Assembly: GCA_030374805.1 (NCBI GenBank)
Contig: JARGSG010000254.1
Span: 1-64,000, forward strand
DNA from: Gracilaria gracilis
Lineage: Eukaryota; Rhodophyta; Florideophyceae; Gracilariales; Gracilariaceae
Length of the DNA stretch: 64,000 nucleotides
Direction: 5' to 3'
Part shown: piece after piece, positions 24,170 through 35,250 of the stretch
How positions within the stretch are numbered: the first letter of the stretch is position 1
Layout of the letters: the number at the start of each line of letters is the position of its first letter
Position numbers and translations under genes: made by a program
Notes under the pieces: model-generated
Seen by the model: only the letters and a program-made list of their open reading frames with translations
Told to the model about the DNA's origin: nothing
Database searches by the model: none

Positions 24170-24862
24170 TGCGAATTACTCGTTGTCTAAAATAACCAGT
24201 TGCAGAAACCAAAGTGAAAACTGGAGGCAAGTAGCGAGAGAACCGTTACGAAACAAGAAAGAAAAGAAGCAGAGTGAGGGACTCGATGCTTATGTTACAC
24301 AAAGAGGGGTTGGCGTGAGTGGAGTAGTCTCAACACTCAACAGCGAGGGTGCCAGCGGAGACCGTGTAACCAGATCTGCAACGCTCGTCGAGACGCTTCC
24401 CGTACGCGATCACAAGCGGAGTTCGGGTACTCGACGCCTAGAGTATACTCACGCGTGAGACAGAACTCAAACCCGGAAAACAATAAACAAGAAGAAGAAG
24501 CAGCGGGTCCACTGGCAGGAGTTATCTAGCTCCGGTTACCCTAGAGGTCTGAACCCCTGGTCCCTGGTCACTCTCTCCAGGTGAGGTACGGTTTGATCAC
24601 CTACCAAGCTCTTCGTACTTGAGAGCCCGGCGCTGTAAATCACTACGCGACATCCCAAGGAGGGTACTAGTCAAGATACACGTTCCCCAGTTAGCCCTTG
24701 CTGGTCTCTTACAGGAAAGTAGCTCGGTCTTGCGGCGCAGTACGGTTGCTCCTACGCGTCCAAGCCAGTTTCATCGACCTCCGTACTTCACTGACGGGAA
24801 GCAGGATTCTGCTGCCTTCCTGATCTCGTGCCAAGAGGGTTACTAGCAAACGCGATATGTCT
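24170..24862 (-). other. Element F leader, 5' LTR missing
   Basis: It aligns with the C leader, including the AGGGGT/ACCTCT hairpin and GGAG/CTCC pair (about 24,518-24,558). It stops at ~24,862, where sequence of the X family begins, so the 5' LTR and PBS of F are lost. Confidence 0.65.
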
Positions 24863-25265
24863 TCACCACTCCGGCGGCTTGTCCACGGGGGATAGGATCT
24901 CCCTATGGGTACTCCCAGTACTGTGGGCCCGTGAGTGGGTATCCGGCGCGACGTCGACCGCGCCGTAATCCTGAGAGGTCACAGCCTTGTCGAAATGCTC
25001 ACGAGAGAATCCTGTAGGGGTGGTCATGATGGTAAGGCGATAAGCTTTTTGTCCGGCTTGCGGCAAAGAAATCCCAATGGGCGAGTTCGAAACAACCAGT
25101 GAATAGAAAAGGTGGTAGCTGTAACCGTGCAGCGTTCACAGTCGGGTTTGTAAGTCCCGAGAGCGTTCAAAGCCGTTCTGAAAAGCGAAACCAATCCCAA
25201 AGAGGGGTCGAAACGGAAATAAAGCAAGAATGACCCACTGGGGTTATCCTAAGTCGGGAGACCAA
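24863..25265 (-). pseudogene. X-family internal fragment with gag-like reading frame
   Basis: It is about 80% identical to 40,850-41,257 of element X. The minus frame 24,863-25,066 keeps a pattern shared with X (PQAGQK, LTI, AVT, VAPD, SRAHST, EIL, PVD) without gaps. Hairpins also correspond: CTTGC (25057) with GCGAG (25081), which in X is CTTGC with GCAAG. The PBS-like TGGTCTCCCGACT follows the LTR. Confidence 0.55.
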
Positions 25266-25689
25266 TGAAGTACACTCACGCGAGTGAGTATCAACAATGC
25301 CCAAAAAATAGGGATACTATGCGCAGCACCCAAGCAGGGACAAAAGAGCGTGCAGCGAGGATAACAACGGGACACGAGACAGACATGCAGCACCGGTAGC
25401 GGCGGCAGAACGACCCTATGGGAAACTAGACGGTGAAGAATCGGCTAGGGGGTGCTTGAGGTTTACCACGGTCAGCTCTGCTCAGCGGGAGGTTCTTAAG
25501 TGCATCTCCGGGGACAGAAGCCACGTGTCGAAAAGGAATAAACAATCTACCTACAAAGTGGGTCGATGAAGACCGGCACAACACAGTGCATGAGCCCTAC
25601 TCGTAGACACCCTGAGGGGCACCTTGTGCAACTAAACTACTACTATTCCACTATGCATACCCAATATGGGCTGATTCTATTGCACTACA
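25266..25689 (-). repeat. X-family LTR, copy 1 (424 bp)
   Basis: It is clearly homologous to both LTRs of element X along its length. On the minus strand it runs TGTAGTGCAATAG to GTGTACTTCA. By comparison with X it is a 5' LTR, with the internal fragment 24,863-25,265 downstream on the minus strand. The other LTR of this copy is absent. Confidence 0.85.
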
Positions 25690-27712
25690 GGTAGCACCCA
25701 GCGGCACGCGTACCATCAGGAGATCGTACCAGATTGTCGGCATGCCTTTGGCCGGTGAACCGTCCCGGTGAAGCGTTCCGCCGCCATGCGCTAGCCAACG
25801 GGAAGCCGGTTCTAGGCCCAAGCGACACCATTGGTACAAAGTGCTCGTGAAGAAAGGGGAAATAAACCGAAAGCAGAAAGCAGAGCTTAACCTTTGGAGC
25901 GCGATGCAGATCCGGCACCACTGGAAGGACTCGCCGCACTAGCACCGGTGGTGGAAGGCGCGTCATTAGCGACATCACTTACGGCACTACCACGGGCACC
26001 CGTCGTGCCGTCAGCTCCACTGGAAAAATGATTAAGATGGCCTTGCTTGTATGGCTTGCTTTCGAAAGGAGCTGGGACTCGTTCAGGTAGTGTATTCGGG
26101 TCCTCCGAGTTTTCGAAGTCAGTGTGATGAACCAAATTCAACCGGAACCGCTCGTCTAAGTTTCTCGTCACATGTTGGGAAAGGCGTTGCATGTTCTCCT
26201 GAAGAACAGTTCCGAGGCTAGAGCGCAACTCTTGCGTCAAACGTAGAGAAGCGACGCAACCAGGAACTCGCCGTCATAAAGATATCTCCAACGCGCCAGC
26301 TCCCAACATACCTGTGCCCTCGCATCTCCACCAGAAGGCTCTGCAGCGTGGAGCAAATCGGAGCCTTCAATTGCGCTATCAGGGACGCCGAGGAGGATTC
26401 CGAAACAGGTGCAATGTCCATGGTGGCGCCAGATACCTTGGAGTAACTGACAAGGCCAGAGGCTCTACCGCTGGTTCGAAGACTTCTGGCGCAGGCACTG
26501 CCCCATTTGGCGCAGGCGAAGCAACACCAGTTGAAGGAGCCTCAAGAGCCGAAGGCTCAACATATTAAGCAACTGCCACCGGAACGATGGGCTTGGTACC
26601 TACCGGAGGACCATGAGAAAATGCCTCAGGAACGGAGGTAGCAGCGACTTCCCGGGGGCAAGGAGGTCTTCCACGCCACTGGAAGTAGCCGGAAGTGCCA
26701 ATGGAACGTCTCTAGGAGCCAGACATCCAATGGAGAAACCTCTTGCCTTAGAATAATAGGGCGCGACGCTCTTCCGAGGGCTCGAATCTGGCACGGCGCG
26801 AGCCGGAAACGGTAGATAGCTCTTGCCGTCGTCCATTCCTGCCGGGTGACGAGGGATAGGTGCAAAGTTGTCAATCTAGAGGTCGTACCAAAGATAACCG
26901 GGCGTAGCGGCCCAATCTACTCGGAGTACGTAATCTGGAAGGGTGTCCACGCGTTCAACATCATATAGAGTCCTCAAGACAAGGTTCTGGATGCCCAACC
27001 CGCGGAGGTAGACAATGAGCATCCGAGGGAGACGAACCAAACGACCGGCCGAACTCGGGCAACTGCTGTCATAATTTCAGACTCGGTAATCAGTGCTGCG
27101 CACGTTGCAGCAAACTCCATACCTGCAGGTATCCAGGAATGCCATGAGAAAGAACACGGTTGATTCCACCGTAAGTACCTGCCAGGTCAGCCGGTTGCGT
27201 CTATTCGTCGGTTTGTTAATCAATTACGGCTAGTAGTAGGCTATCAATGGAGGAGTGGGTACCGCAAGGAGATTGGAGAATCGCCAGAAGTCCTGCCAGT
27301 CAATTTCCTGAAAGAACGGGAGCCTGAGGTAAATTTCCGTTACGGTCCGGAGCTTGCATATCATGAAACTCTACTTGGTGCTAACAGAACAGATACCCAA
27401 GGTTCGTTCGCATCCTACCTTCAGTCTCAGCAAATTCGTTCCAATAGGCTCGGTTTTTCATCCATTACAACTGATCGTACGGCGGCGGGAACGAAATCAG
27501 ACCAAGGAGGTTGTGACCAGAAAGAGAGAAGTGAACCGATGGATCAGCGAAGTTTTCGTACAACTCGCGTAGCGGTAAGTTGTTCCGTCGCTGGTATCCT
27601 TCTTCCTTAAGGGTCCTTAGGTAAGGCATATCGGGGTGGACCTCAGCGAAGCATTCGGGAACGGTTTTTCCATCCACCGGACTGTGCGACCACCGTTGGT
27701 ACCAGGCCATTT
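25690..27712 (-). other. Probable internal region of a W-family element
   Basis: It follows the W LTR on the minus strand. Short minus frames exist (27,773-27,465; 26,421-26,218; 26,240-25,887). The last is hydrophilic and ends in a Ser/Ala/Gly-rich tail, so a broken gag is possible, but I see no knuckle, protease or RT. A PBS-like TGGCCTGGTACC lies near 27,708. Treat as retroelement noncoding or degenerate sequence. Confidence 0.35.
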
Positions 27713-28515
27713 GATGATGGGGGTTATAGTTGAGAAGGAAAGTTTGATGCGAAGGGAAGGTAGGGATATGCAAAGGAAGTTCGCCAGCTCTGGCTCGGAT
27801 TTACTTGGAGGTGCTTCTGTCACAACTCATATAGCACTAAGTCGTCGCACTACCGCTCACTTCCACTCGGAGTAAAACCTAAGCCACTAAGCAGGGACAC
27901 TCAATACTACCAATCATCATCTAACATAACATGGTAACACTGCCGCAATTCATGACAGCTTACAACTAACAAGGCACAACAGTGCCCAACAGTGCACAAC
28001 AAGTTACGTGCCTACTCCAAAAGGTACGTGCCTACACATAACGATGACCATGCACAAATTGACATTGTGCCAATACACTGTAATCCGTACACCACACCAA
28101 TATGTGTATGCTCCAGCTCACCAAGTACCACGTAACCACAAATTCACTCAATGCCATAAGTTCTCACAACATGTTACCACAGTGTTCGTGTAATCCTCAT
28201 GACTGTACTTGACTCATCACCATAGCGCACCAAGTTGCATCAATGTGTTCAACATGTCCACGTACATAACTGTGCGCACTGTCCAGCATACCCATCTGTG
28301 CTAGCTACACACGTGTAGCCCAGAACAACCCAGTAGTGCCATAACACTTGTACACACTACGTTGCATGTGCACATTTGCAGTAGCCAATCAGAAGCCAGT
28401 TTCACGATGAGTTTGCACACACGCGCGTATGCACCTTTCCAGCGGCACCCTCGAAAACAGCCCATGTTCCCCTGCACTTTTGGTTTCAGTGACAGTACTA
28501 GGTCAACATCCAACA
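27713..28515 (-). repeat. W-family LTR, minus copy (~800 bp)
   Basis: It begins TGTTGGATGTTGAC at 28515 and ends around ATAACCCCCA. It is homologous to 8,538-9,455 in opposite orientation, with the TATA box region reading CTATATGAG. The exact 3' end is uncertain by about 5 bp. A purine run (GAAGAGGAG) precedes the start. Confidence 0.6.
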
Positions 28516-29518
28516 TTTGAAAACTCCTCTTCGAACCACGCTGCGTCTCCAGGATGGCTGCGAACTCTTGGGCATCGAAATATTGTCTCTGGCGGGCTAG
28601 ATACGTTCCAACAGGGAACGGCATCCCCGCATAGCGGTTTACTCCGCGGTGGCGACCAACGGTGTGATCATAGCGATCCCCAGGATGTGGATAGCCACTG
28701 TCATACTGCATATGATCCATTGGAAGTCCGCCTTCGGATTGAGATCTCGAGGGAGGAGATAGCGGTGGTGGCCAACGCCGTGGGATGCGGGGCGAAAGCG
28801 GGTCACAACTAACAGTGGTACGGCGGTCCCCGCTGGACATGTTGAGCACTCTGACGGTGAGCGAGCGAGCGTACAAAGAGACCGGGGGATGGATGGTATG
28901 GCGAACGATATCAATGGTCTGTGACCCTCAGGCACTAATCATTGAAACGCGACAAGCAAAATCGAGAGTTATCCTCACTGGGAAACAGCGACCGTCATGC
29001 TGGAGTTAGCCGAGGATGGCGAAGTCTCGGGGGGTAGATGTGTAATAGTATGAGCCCCTTTTGATGACTCCACACTAGAAGTGTCCCCCAAGGCTGGTGT
29101 CATTGATGCTATGTCTTCAAGGTTGCACATGTGGCCTTTGGCAGGCCCCCGATGGTCATTAAATTTCTAATTCATAATTTTTGTACTATAGGTAGTATAG
29201 TTTGTACACGTAGTGCACCGCGTTACAGTGCACGACTCTAGAGATCGAGGAGCCTCGCGGTGGATATTTGGGCTGCTCGAGCTGTACCTCCCTTCTGTGG
29301 TAAAGTCAGAGACCATCTTGACTACTTTTACCCTCTTTGGTTAGTAGTGTTATTGCCTTAAGGTTTACAAGCCGTCGCTACGTCGCACGTTATCTCCTGT
29401 AGGTACGGCAGTTAGCGCCCGCCCATTTCAATGCCGTGCCAGTGGTCTAGCTCTCGGCCCCTATCCTCTGGACCTTCTCCCCCCCGTGGTTAGTGCACCG
29501 TGCCACTATACTACATTG
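28516..29518. other. No recognisable gene
   Basis: An open minus frame (28,876-28,301) runs into the W LTR without a recognisable domain. It may be the far end of a retroelement, but I cannot support this. Nothing else is seen to 29,518. Confidence 0.4.
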
Positions 29519-30249
29519 TCTGCCGCAATGTGGTGTGCATAGTGTACACGTTGTGCACTGTGTGCCCGCGCTCGCCTCGCAGCCCCAATATGGGTGTGAA
29601 TGGTACACGTGTGGCACGGTTGCAAGGGATGGTTGGCACAGCACTGCTGGTAATTTAGAAATTTACTTGAAAAATTTTACCTATTTGGAGGGAGGCTACT
29701 ATAATATATAGTGGCTTGGCACTTGGCCTTGGCCACTAAGTAAATCCCCCTACCAGGGTTGGCTCTAGACTTCTTCGCCTTCGTCCGTACTCTACTCCTC
29801 CTCGGAGAAGTACGACCTTGCTAACGGGCTTTCTAACCCCCTGCGTCACCTAAACGCACCCATTGCTAGGTGTACTCACCAACTATTGTCGTGTCCACCC
29901 TTGTATAAGTTGTCATCCGGCTTTGCCATTTTCCCTTGGTCACTTTCGTGACTCCTCCGTCATTTCTCTTTCCTTTTGGGTTGCTCACCGCGACCGGTGG
30001 CCTGTGCTGACACCGCGTCGCAATCGCCACAGTGTGGAAACGTCGCCTCCTCGGAGGATAACACACACACGCCGCTCACGCGGAGTACCTTCTTGTCTTA
30101 CCTTCCTACGTTGGTCGTGAAGGGTTGAATTCGGTCTTACACCCGACATAGTCGTGTCATCTTTGGAAGGGCTCTACTGCTGGGCTTGCCTCGTGAGAAG
30201 AAGATGGGACGTCTTCTAGTGTTTTCACGCTTGCAGCCATTGCACTTCA
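29519..30249 (-). repeat. Y-family LTR, left inverted copy (~731 bp)
   Basis: Its minus strand (TGAAGTGCAATGG onward) matches 30,589-31,322 on the plus strand over the whole length, including a TATA-like TGTATAAG region, an AGTGGC/GCCACT hairpin (29710/29732) and a CACGTGT-containing end. Limits are where similarity stops. Confidence 0.65.
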
Positions 30250-30588
30250 CTACTTGGAGCGTAGAAAATTTGTAATTCGGCTTGTTTCAGTCTGCATAAA
30301 TGAAATTTATCGCGCTTTGAGGCAGTTTGCCATCCCCATCATCGCTACATTGCGTTAGGATAAAGAATGTAATCGCAAATGTGATTGTGTAGTTGACTGT
30401 GTTGGTGAGCAGAGATTGAATTAGAATGCCTGGCTTTCTGTTTTAATCTTGTAGGAATTTTGTGATTCGCTTGGCGCCATATTAGGTGATTAGCTACATA
30501 TGAAAATTGTGTAGGGATTCAATATCTACAAAAATTATTGGCGAAGACATACAGACTCTAACATTAGGATTTGATCTCTCAGAGCATG
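30250..30588. other. AT-rich spacer between the two inverted Y LTRs
   Basis: 339 bp with no ORF and no repeat that I can see. It is the only sequence separating the two head-to-head LTRs. Confidence 0.5.
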
Positions 30589-31322
30589 TGTAGTGCAATG
30601 CTCGCAAGCTCGAAATACCAGAAGACGCCCGGATCTCCCTCTCACGAGAAAAACCCAGCAGTAGAGCCCTTCCAGGGATGACACGAGTATGTCGGGTGTA
30701 ATACCGATGTCAACCCTTCACGACCAGCGTAAGAAGGTAAGACAAGAAGGTATCCCGCGTGAGCGGCGTGTGTGTGTTGTCCTCCAAAGAGGCGAAAGGT
30801 CCACAGTTTGGCTAGTGCGAAGCGGTTTCAGCACGGGTTGCGGGTCGCGGGAAACAACCCAAAGGAAAAAGGAAAGGATTGGGGAGTCACGAGAGTGACC
30901 GATGAAAATGGCAAAGCCGGAGGACACCTTATATAAGGGCGAACACAACAATAGGTGGTAAATACTCCCAGAATTGGGCTCGTTCAGTTGACGCAGGGGG
31001 ATAGACAGCCCTGAGCAACGGCGTATCCCTCCCAGGAGAAGTAGAGTACGGACGAAGGCGAAGGAGTCTAGAGCCAACCATCGTTGGGGAGATTTACTAA
31101 GTGGCAGGGCCATGGAGCTCTGGCACTATATAGTGTGTAGAAGCCTCCCTAGATTAGGGAATTACTATCTAATAAATATCTAAAATACCGGCAATGCTGT
31201 ACCAACCATGCCTTGCAAGCCTGCCACACGTGTACCAGTCATTCCCATATTTGGGCGGCAGAACAAGCGCGCATGCACACAGTGCAAACCATGCACATTA
31301 TGTACACCTCATTGCAGCAAAT
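30589..31322 (+). repeat. Y-family LTR, right copy (~734 bp)
   Basis: It starts TGTAGTGCAATGC and has TTATATAAG at 30,932. It holds an imperfect hairpin (31100-31110 with 31117-31127) at the position of the left copy's hairpin. The 3' limit is approximate. Confidence 0.65.
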
Positions 31323-32634
31323 TACCCGCTCGTAGTGGTGCTAAGCATCACTGCGAAAAAGCGGAAAACGACTAAGTCGGTGAAGTATCCTCTGGAGGGC
31401 GTTGCACTACAGTATGTAGTAAATATGTTTTTGTGGTTTCGAAGTATTTTAAACGCTTACAGCGTTTGATCTCTACGTTTAGTCTCATTATCTTCACATT
31501 ATATGTATTAGTAGCAGAATTAGGAGAAACAGGGCGCGGCGGAATGTTTTAACGTAATTAACGAGGTCTTGGCGATGTAAAATGCAGCTGGCGGTCAGAA
31601 AAATCAAAATAACACCTTTAACGGTGCCCTTCAAGAGTAATGGCACTTTGAACGGTCATTGAAAAAGCGTTACCAACACTTTTGTGAACGTTTTGGGCGC
31701 TCTAAGTGCTTGGTTTGAATTCAGGTTTTGCTGTCTTTTTCTTCAGTTTAATACAATGATCATTGACAACGTCAATAAATCTTAAACGGCAGTGTAGCTG
31801 CTGTTAAGCACAGCTGTCGGTCAGAGAAAGTGACAATGGCATGTCAGGTGGTGTGGATTGGGGTCACCACTCTGTGAGCGGCATAGCTCAATCGGTAACA
31901 GTCATTTTTTTGCTTCTTGTGTAGGCCTGGGGTTTCGGTTTGAACCCCGACCTTGCCGCTCAATTTTTCAGTTCACTACAGGAGGTTGTTTCGGCAAAAA
32001 CACAATTAAATATGTATCCGTCATTAGGGCACATGTCCCGACATTGGGGCACCCTACGTTACATGTTAATTTGCCGTCTTCGCTTTCTTTCTGACTTGCC
32101 ACTGCGCAACCAAATATCACAAAGCGCAGCATCTCCAATTTTGTTCTATTCAAAATTGCGCAAAATGTAGAAAATTTTTGTGATGTTTAAAGAAAGTTTA
32201 TAAGGCTATGAGCCCAAACATCTGAAGTATTGGACAGCGATGTCGCCTGTTAGGAGCATGTCTACTGTGTTACTAAATCACTATTTTCCTCTGTTCTAGC
32301 ATCTAGATTAAGAGACCAGCAAGTCTACTGTACGCTTTATCTCCATATGTTGTGGTCAAACCACTATACCTATCTGCAAATCTATTCGAAAATGAAGATG
32401 AATATAGAAATTTGACAGAGCATGCTACTTTTATCATCCAATCGAGTCCTCCCATCTGACACGAAACGGAGGCCTTCTCGCCAAATAACACATTGAAGTC
32501 TTCTGCAAAACAGAGAATGTCGGGATCACCTTCCAGTAATTCTAATCAACGCCACTCCACATTCTCGTAATCTCTCTTCCACCAAGCTCTCAATAGTATT
32601 GTACTGCTTTCTCCTGTTTCATTGCAGTACATTC
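31323..32634. other. AT-rich noncoding stretch before the Myb-like gene
   Basis: No credible ORF. Apart from the tRNA-like sequence at 31,876-31,961 nothing is recognised. GTTAGGAGCATGTCTAC near 32,249 resembles the inverse of 43,501-43,515 and could be a terminal repeat of a DNA transposon; this is weak. Confidence 0.4.
31876..31961 (+). tRNA. tRNA-like sequence, degenerate (pseudo-tRNA or SINE head)
   Basis: A perfect 7-bp acceptor stem is formed by GAGCGGC (31876-31882) and GCCGCTC (31955-31961). It has an A-box-like TAGCTCAATCGG, a B-box-like GGTTTGAACCCC and, 2 bp after the end, TTTTT as a Pol III stop. The D stem does not pair (GCTC against ACAG), the T stem is imperfect and 86 nt is long. 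A functional tRNA is doubtful and I assign no anticodon. Confidence 0.4.
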
Positions 32635-33666
32635 ATGTCAATCAAAGGAAACAATTTCACCGCGGACGAGGATCTTGCTCTTGCACGAGCTTGGATCCCC
32701 AGTTCCCAGTCATGCAGAGATCACAGTGTGAAGACATTTTGGTCGGATGTGGCCAACAAATATAAAGCCAATGGCAGAATTGCAGTCCCTCGCTCTGCAC
32801 ACAGCCTCAAATGTCGATGGACTATACTGCAAAGGACTACTCAGAAGTATTTGGCAGCTAACAAGCTTTATCGTGCGAATATAACATCAGGGGGAACAGA
32901 AGATGATACAGTTTTGAAGATCATGGAACTATATCGAGAGCGCAACAAAGTCACAAAAGAGGGAAAGACACGCCTTGCTCGTGTCATTAACTCAATTGAA
33001 GCCGCAAAACTACTCGCGGAGCTTCCAAAGTTTTTGAGCTGTATCGGTGGTGGGTCAGCAAATACGTCTCCGGGGGTACCGTCCAACAAAAACGCCGGGG
33101 CCGATGGAGTCGGAGTCCATTGATGGTCAAACCGGACCAAACACATCTAGTTTCCAGTGTGGTCGCCGACCGTACATGCCGAAACGGACCAGAAATATCG
33201 GCATGGATGCACCTTCTTTCTCCCGTCCGACCGGAACCAAGAAGGCAAAGAGAGAAGCTGCCGTGGAAGCTGGGGCACACAAATTAGCGAAATCTATTGA
33301 CGGTGTGTCGGCTGCTATCAAGAAGAGCACACAAGATCGTGTGTTTACGGCTTCGGTTGATCTTCGTTTCAAGATACTTCGCCGTATGAGTCTCGGTTCT
33401 GAGGAGTTGAATATGCGTTTGGATGACCTATTTGTGGAAACAGCATCTATGGGACGCTCTGTGCCGCAAGAAGTCAACAATGAAGCAGTGAAAGACGCAG
33501 AATTAGAATCAAACATCGGAAAAAAATTGGTCTCGATTCGGGTACGGTGTCTGTCGATGGCCATGATGCTGCCAGTGAGGCCCTCAAAGACATGGGTATC
33601 ACCCCTGCGGTCACGGAGGCAGACCAAAAAAGCTATATTTTCTCGCTTCGTACGCAGTTCAATTGA
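32635..33666 (+). pseudogene. Myb/SANT-like DNA-binding protein of PIF/Harbinger type, two frameshifts
   Basis: Starting at MSIKGNNFTADED (32635), the first ~115 residues form the Myb/SANT-like domain common to the second protein of PIF/Harbinger transposons and plant trihelix-like relatives (AWIPSS, FWSDVANKY, RSAHSLKCRW, SGG...D). The frame then shifts by one somewhere in 33,050-33,115, which has G5, A5 and G4 runs. It continues with the typical RPTGTKKAKRE motif and a helical C-terminus. It shifts back at an A7 run (33,522-33,528) and ends with QKSYIFSLRTQFN at 33,666. The downstream pieces are clearly protein-like, so this is a recently broken gene, a sequencing error pair, or a slippage-dependent gene. 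No DDE transposase is nearby. It could be a domesticated host gene. Confidence 0.75.
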
Positions 33667-33688
33667 GCTCTACTGATTCAAAGCTTTA

Positions 33689-33794
33689 AGCGCCTGGCTT
33701 CCGTGGCACCCTCGCTAGGTCGCCTCCTCCCTCGCTTCGCTCGGTCTTCGCTCCCTCGCTGCGGACTTGGCCCGTGCCACGGAAGCCAGGCGCT
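33689..33794. repeat. 21-bp perfect inverted repeat with 64-nt loop
   Basis: AGCGCCTGGCTTCCGTGGCAC-type arms at 33689-33709 and 33774-33794 are exactly complementary. The loop is rich in CCTCGCT/CTTCGCTCGG words. It lies 22 bp after the stop of the Myb-like gene, so it could be a 3'-end hairpin or a very small foldback (MITE-like) insertion. Confidence 0.75.
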
Positions 33795-34339
33795 GAAGGA
33801 AGTGCAAGACGTAAACCAGGTGTTATTAAACGACAGTCGTATATCATGTGCTTTTCCTATTTGCACCACCGCGCTCGTTCCATAGGTTGTTCGTGAGTTC
33901 TTTGCATAGTTTGTGATGACTGGCACAATTAGTGACGAGAGCGTCTTGTTCTAACAAAGTGAGCAAGCTACTGACACTCTGAGTATCATTTGTCCAACAT
34001 TTTGGCCTCCGTTCACACTGTGCGTAACCGGAAACCAAAAGAATTCATCAACGTCGCCGTCCTCACTGCCAATCTCTCCCTGCAGTGACATATTCAAAAT
34101 CATATTGTGAAAGACAACCCAAACCTATGGGATCATGATGAGCTCTTCATCACTCCAATTAATTCTCACCTGCCTCAGAATTTGTAACGGTTTTTGTAGG
34201 CAACGAAAAAGCCTTCCGATATCCTTTCGAACAGCTCCCTCTCGCAAAGTCATATGTTGTTTCTTCTCTGTTAGGAGTGCGTGGTTTGACCCTACGAAAC
34301 AGGCTCAATCAGGATATGTTCCGTCTACTCAAATGTACA
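33795..34339. other. No recognisable gene
   Basis: 545 bp of unremarkable mixed sequence between the hairpin and the split Y LTR. No supported ORF or repeat. Confidence 0.4.
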
Positions 34340-34415
34340 TGTGCAGCAACGCCTTTGGCGGGAAAAGCACAAGCTCACGAAGACGTTCGGAATCTTCCCC
34401 TCGACAGGGCAGCAC
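34340..34415 (+). repeat. Y-family LTR copy 3, 5' piece (interrupted by element X)
   Basis: TGTGCAGCAACG and the following AAGCTC...GAAGACG...CTC align with the start of the right Y LTR. The alignment continues on the other side of X at 41,683. Confidence 0.5.
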
Positions 34416-34840
34416 TGAAGTACGCTCCCGCGAGTGAGTATCAACAATGCCCAAGAAATAGGGATACTATGCGCAGCACCCAAGCGGGGACAAAGGAGCG
34501 TGCAGCGACGATAACAACAGGCCACGAGACAGGCGTGCAGCACCGGTAGCGGCGGCAGAACGACCCTATGGGAAACTAGACGATGAAGAATCGGCTAGGG
34601 GGTGCTTGAGGTTTACCACGGTCGGCTCTGCCTAGCGGGAGGTGCTTAAGTGCATCTCCGGGGACAGCAGCCACGTGTCGAAAAAGAATAAACAATCTAC
34701 CTACAAAGGGGGACCCTGAGGACTTGCACAACACAGTGCATGAGCCCTACACGTGGACACCCTGAGGGGCACCTTGTGCACACTAAACTACTACTATGCT
34801 ACTATGCATACCCAATATGAGCTGATTTTATTGCACTACA
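34416..34840 (-). repeat. Element X 3' LTR (left)
   Basis: 425 bp, TG...CA ends on both strands, adjacent to the AGCAC duplication. Confidence 0.9.
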
Positions 34841-35250
34841 GACTCCCTGTCTTAGGCCTGGCCTCGTCCCGAGGCTGGCATAACATTCCCATGCGGCGGA
34901 GTAATCGCGAGCGTAAACGCATACAGCTACAACCATTGAATCCGCTAAGATCCCATTTGGGTAATCAACGAGCGAGATATGGGGCGCGGACGACAGAGTG
35001 CCCATGCAGGGAGCGCGGCCTACGCAGTAGCCGAACAGACACGGCGAAGCGCAATTCGCTGTACCTCGAAATCCCAAGAGGGCGGCGAACGAGCACGGTA
35101 GCGATGAGGCCAATCGCAGACGAATAGAGTTCCATGAAGGGGTGCACTACCGGCCAGCATTCTCTAGGCTGACATGGCGAAGAACCGAGTTCCAGACGTC
35201 CACAATACCTTGCGGGCTCTAACACCTGAGGCGCCACGGCGAGCGTGAAA

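Noticed and set aside
24863..25265. 5' LTR of element F
   Set aside because: Sequence matches the interior of element X instead; F is truncated within its leader.
28301..28876. 191-codon minus ORF spanning the W LTR start
   Set aside because: Half lies in the LTR; the rest has no recognisable retroelement motif.
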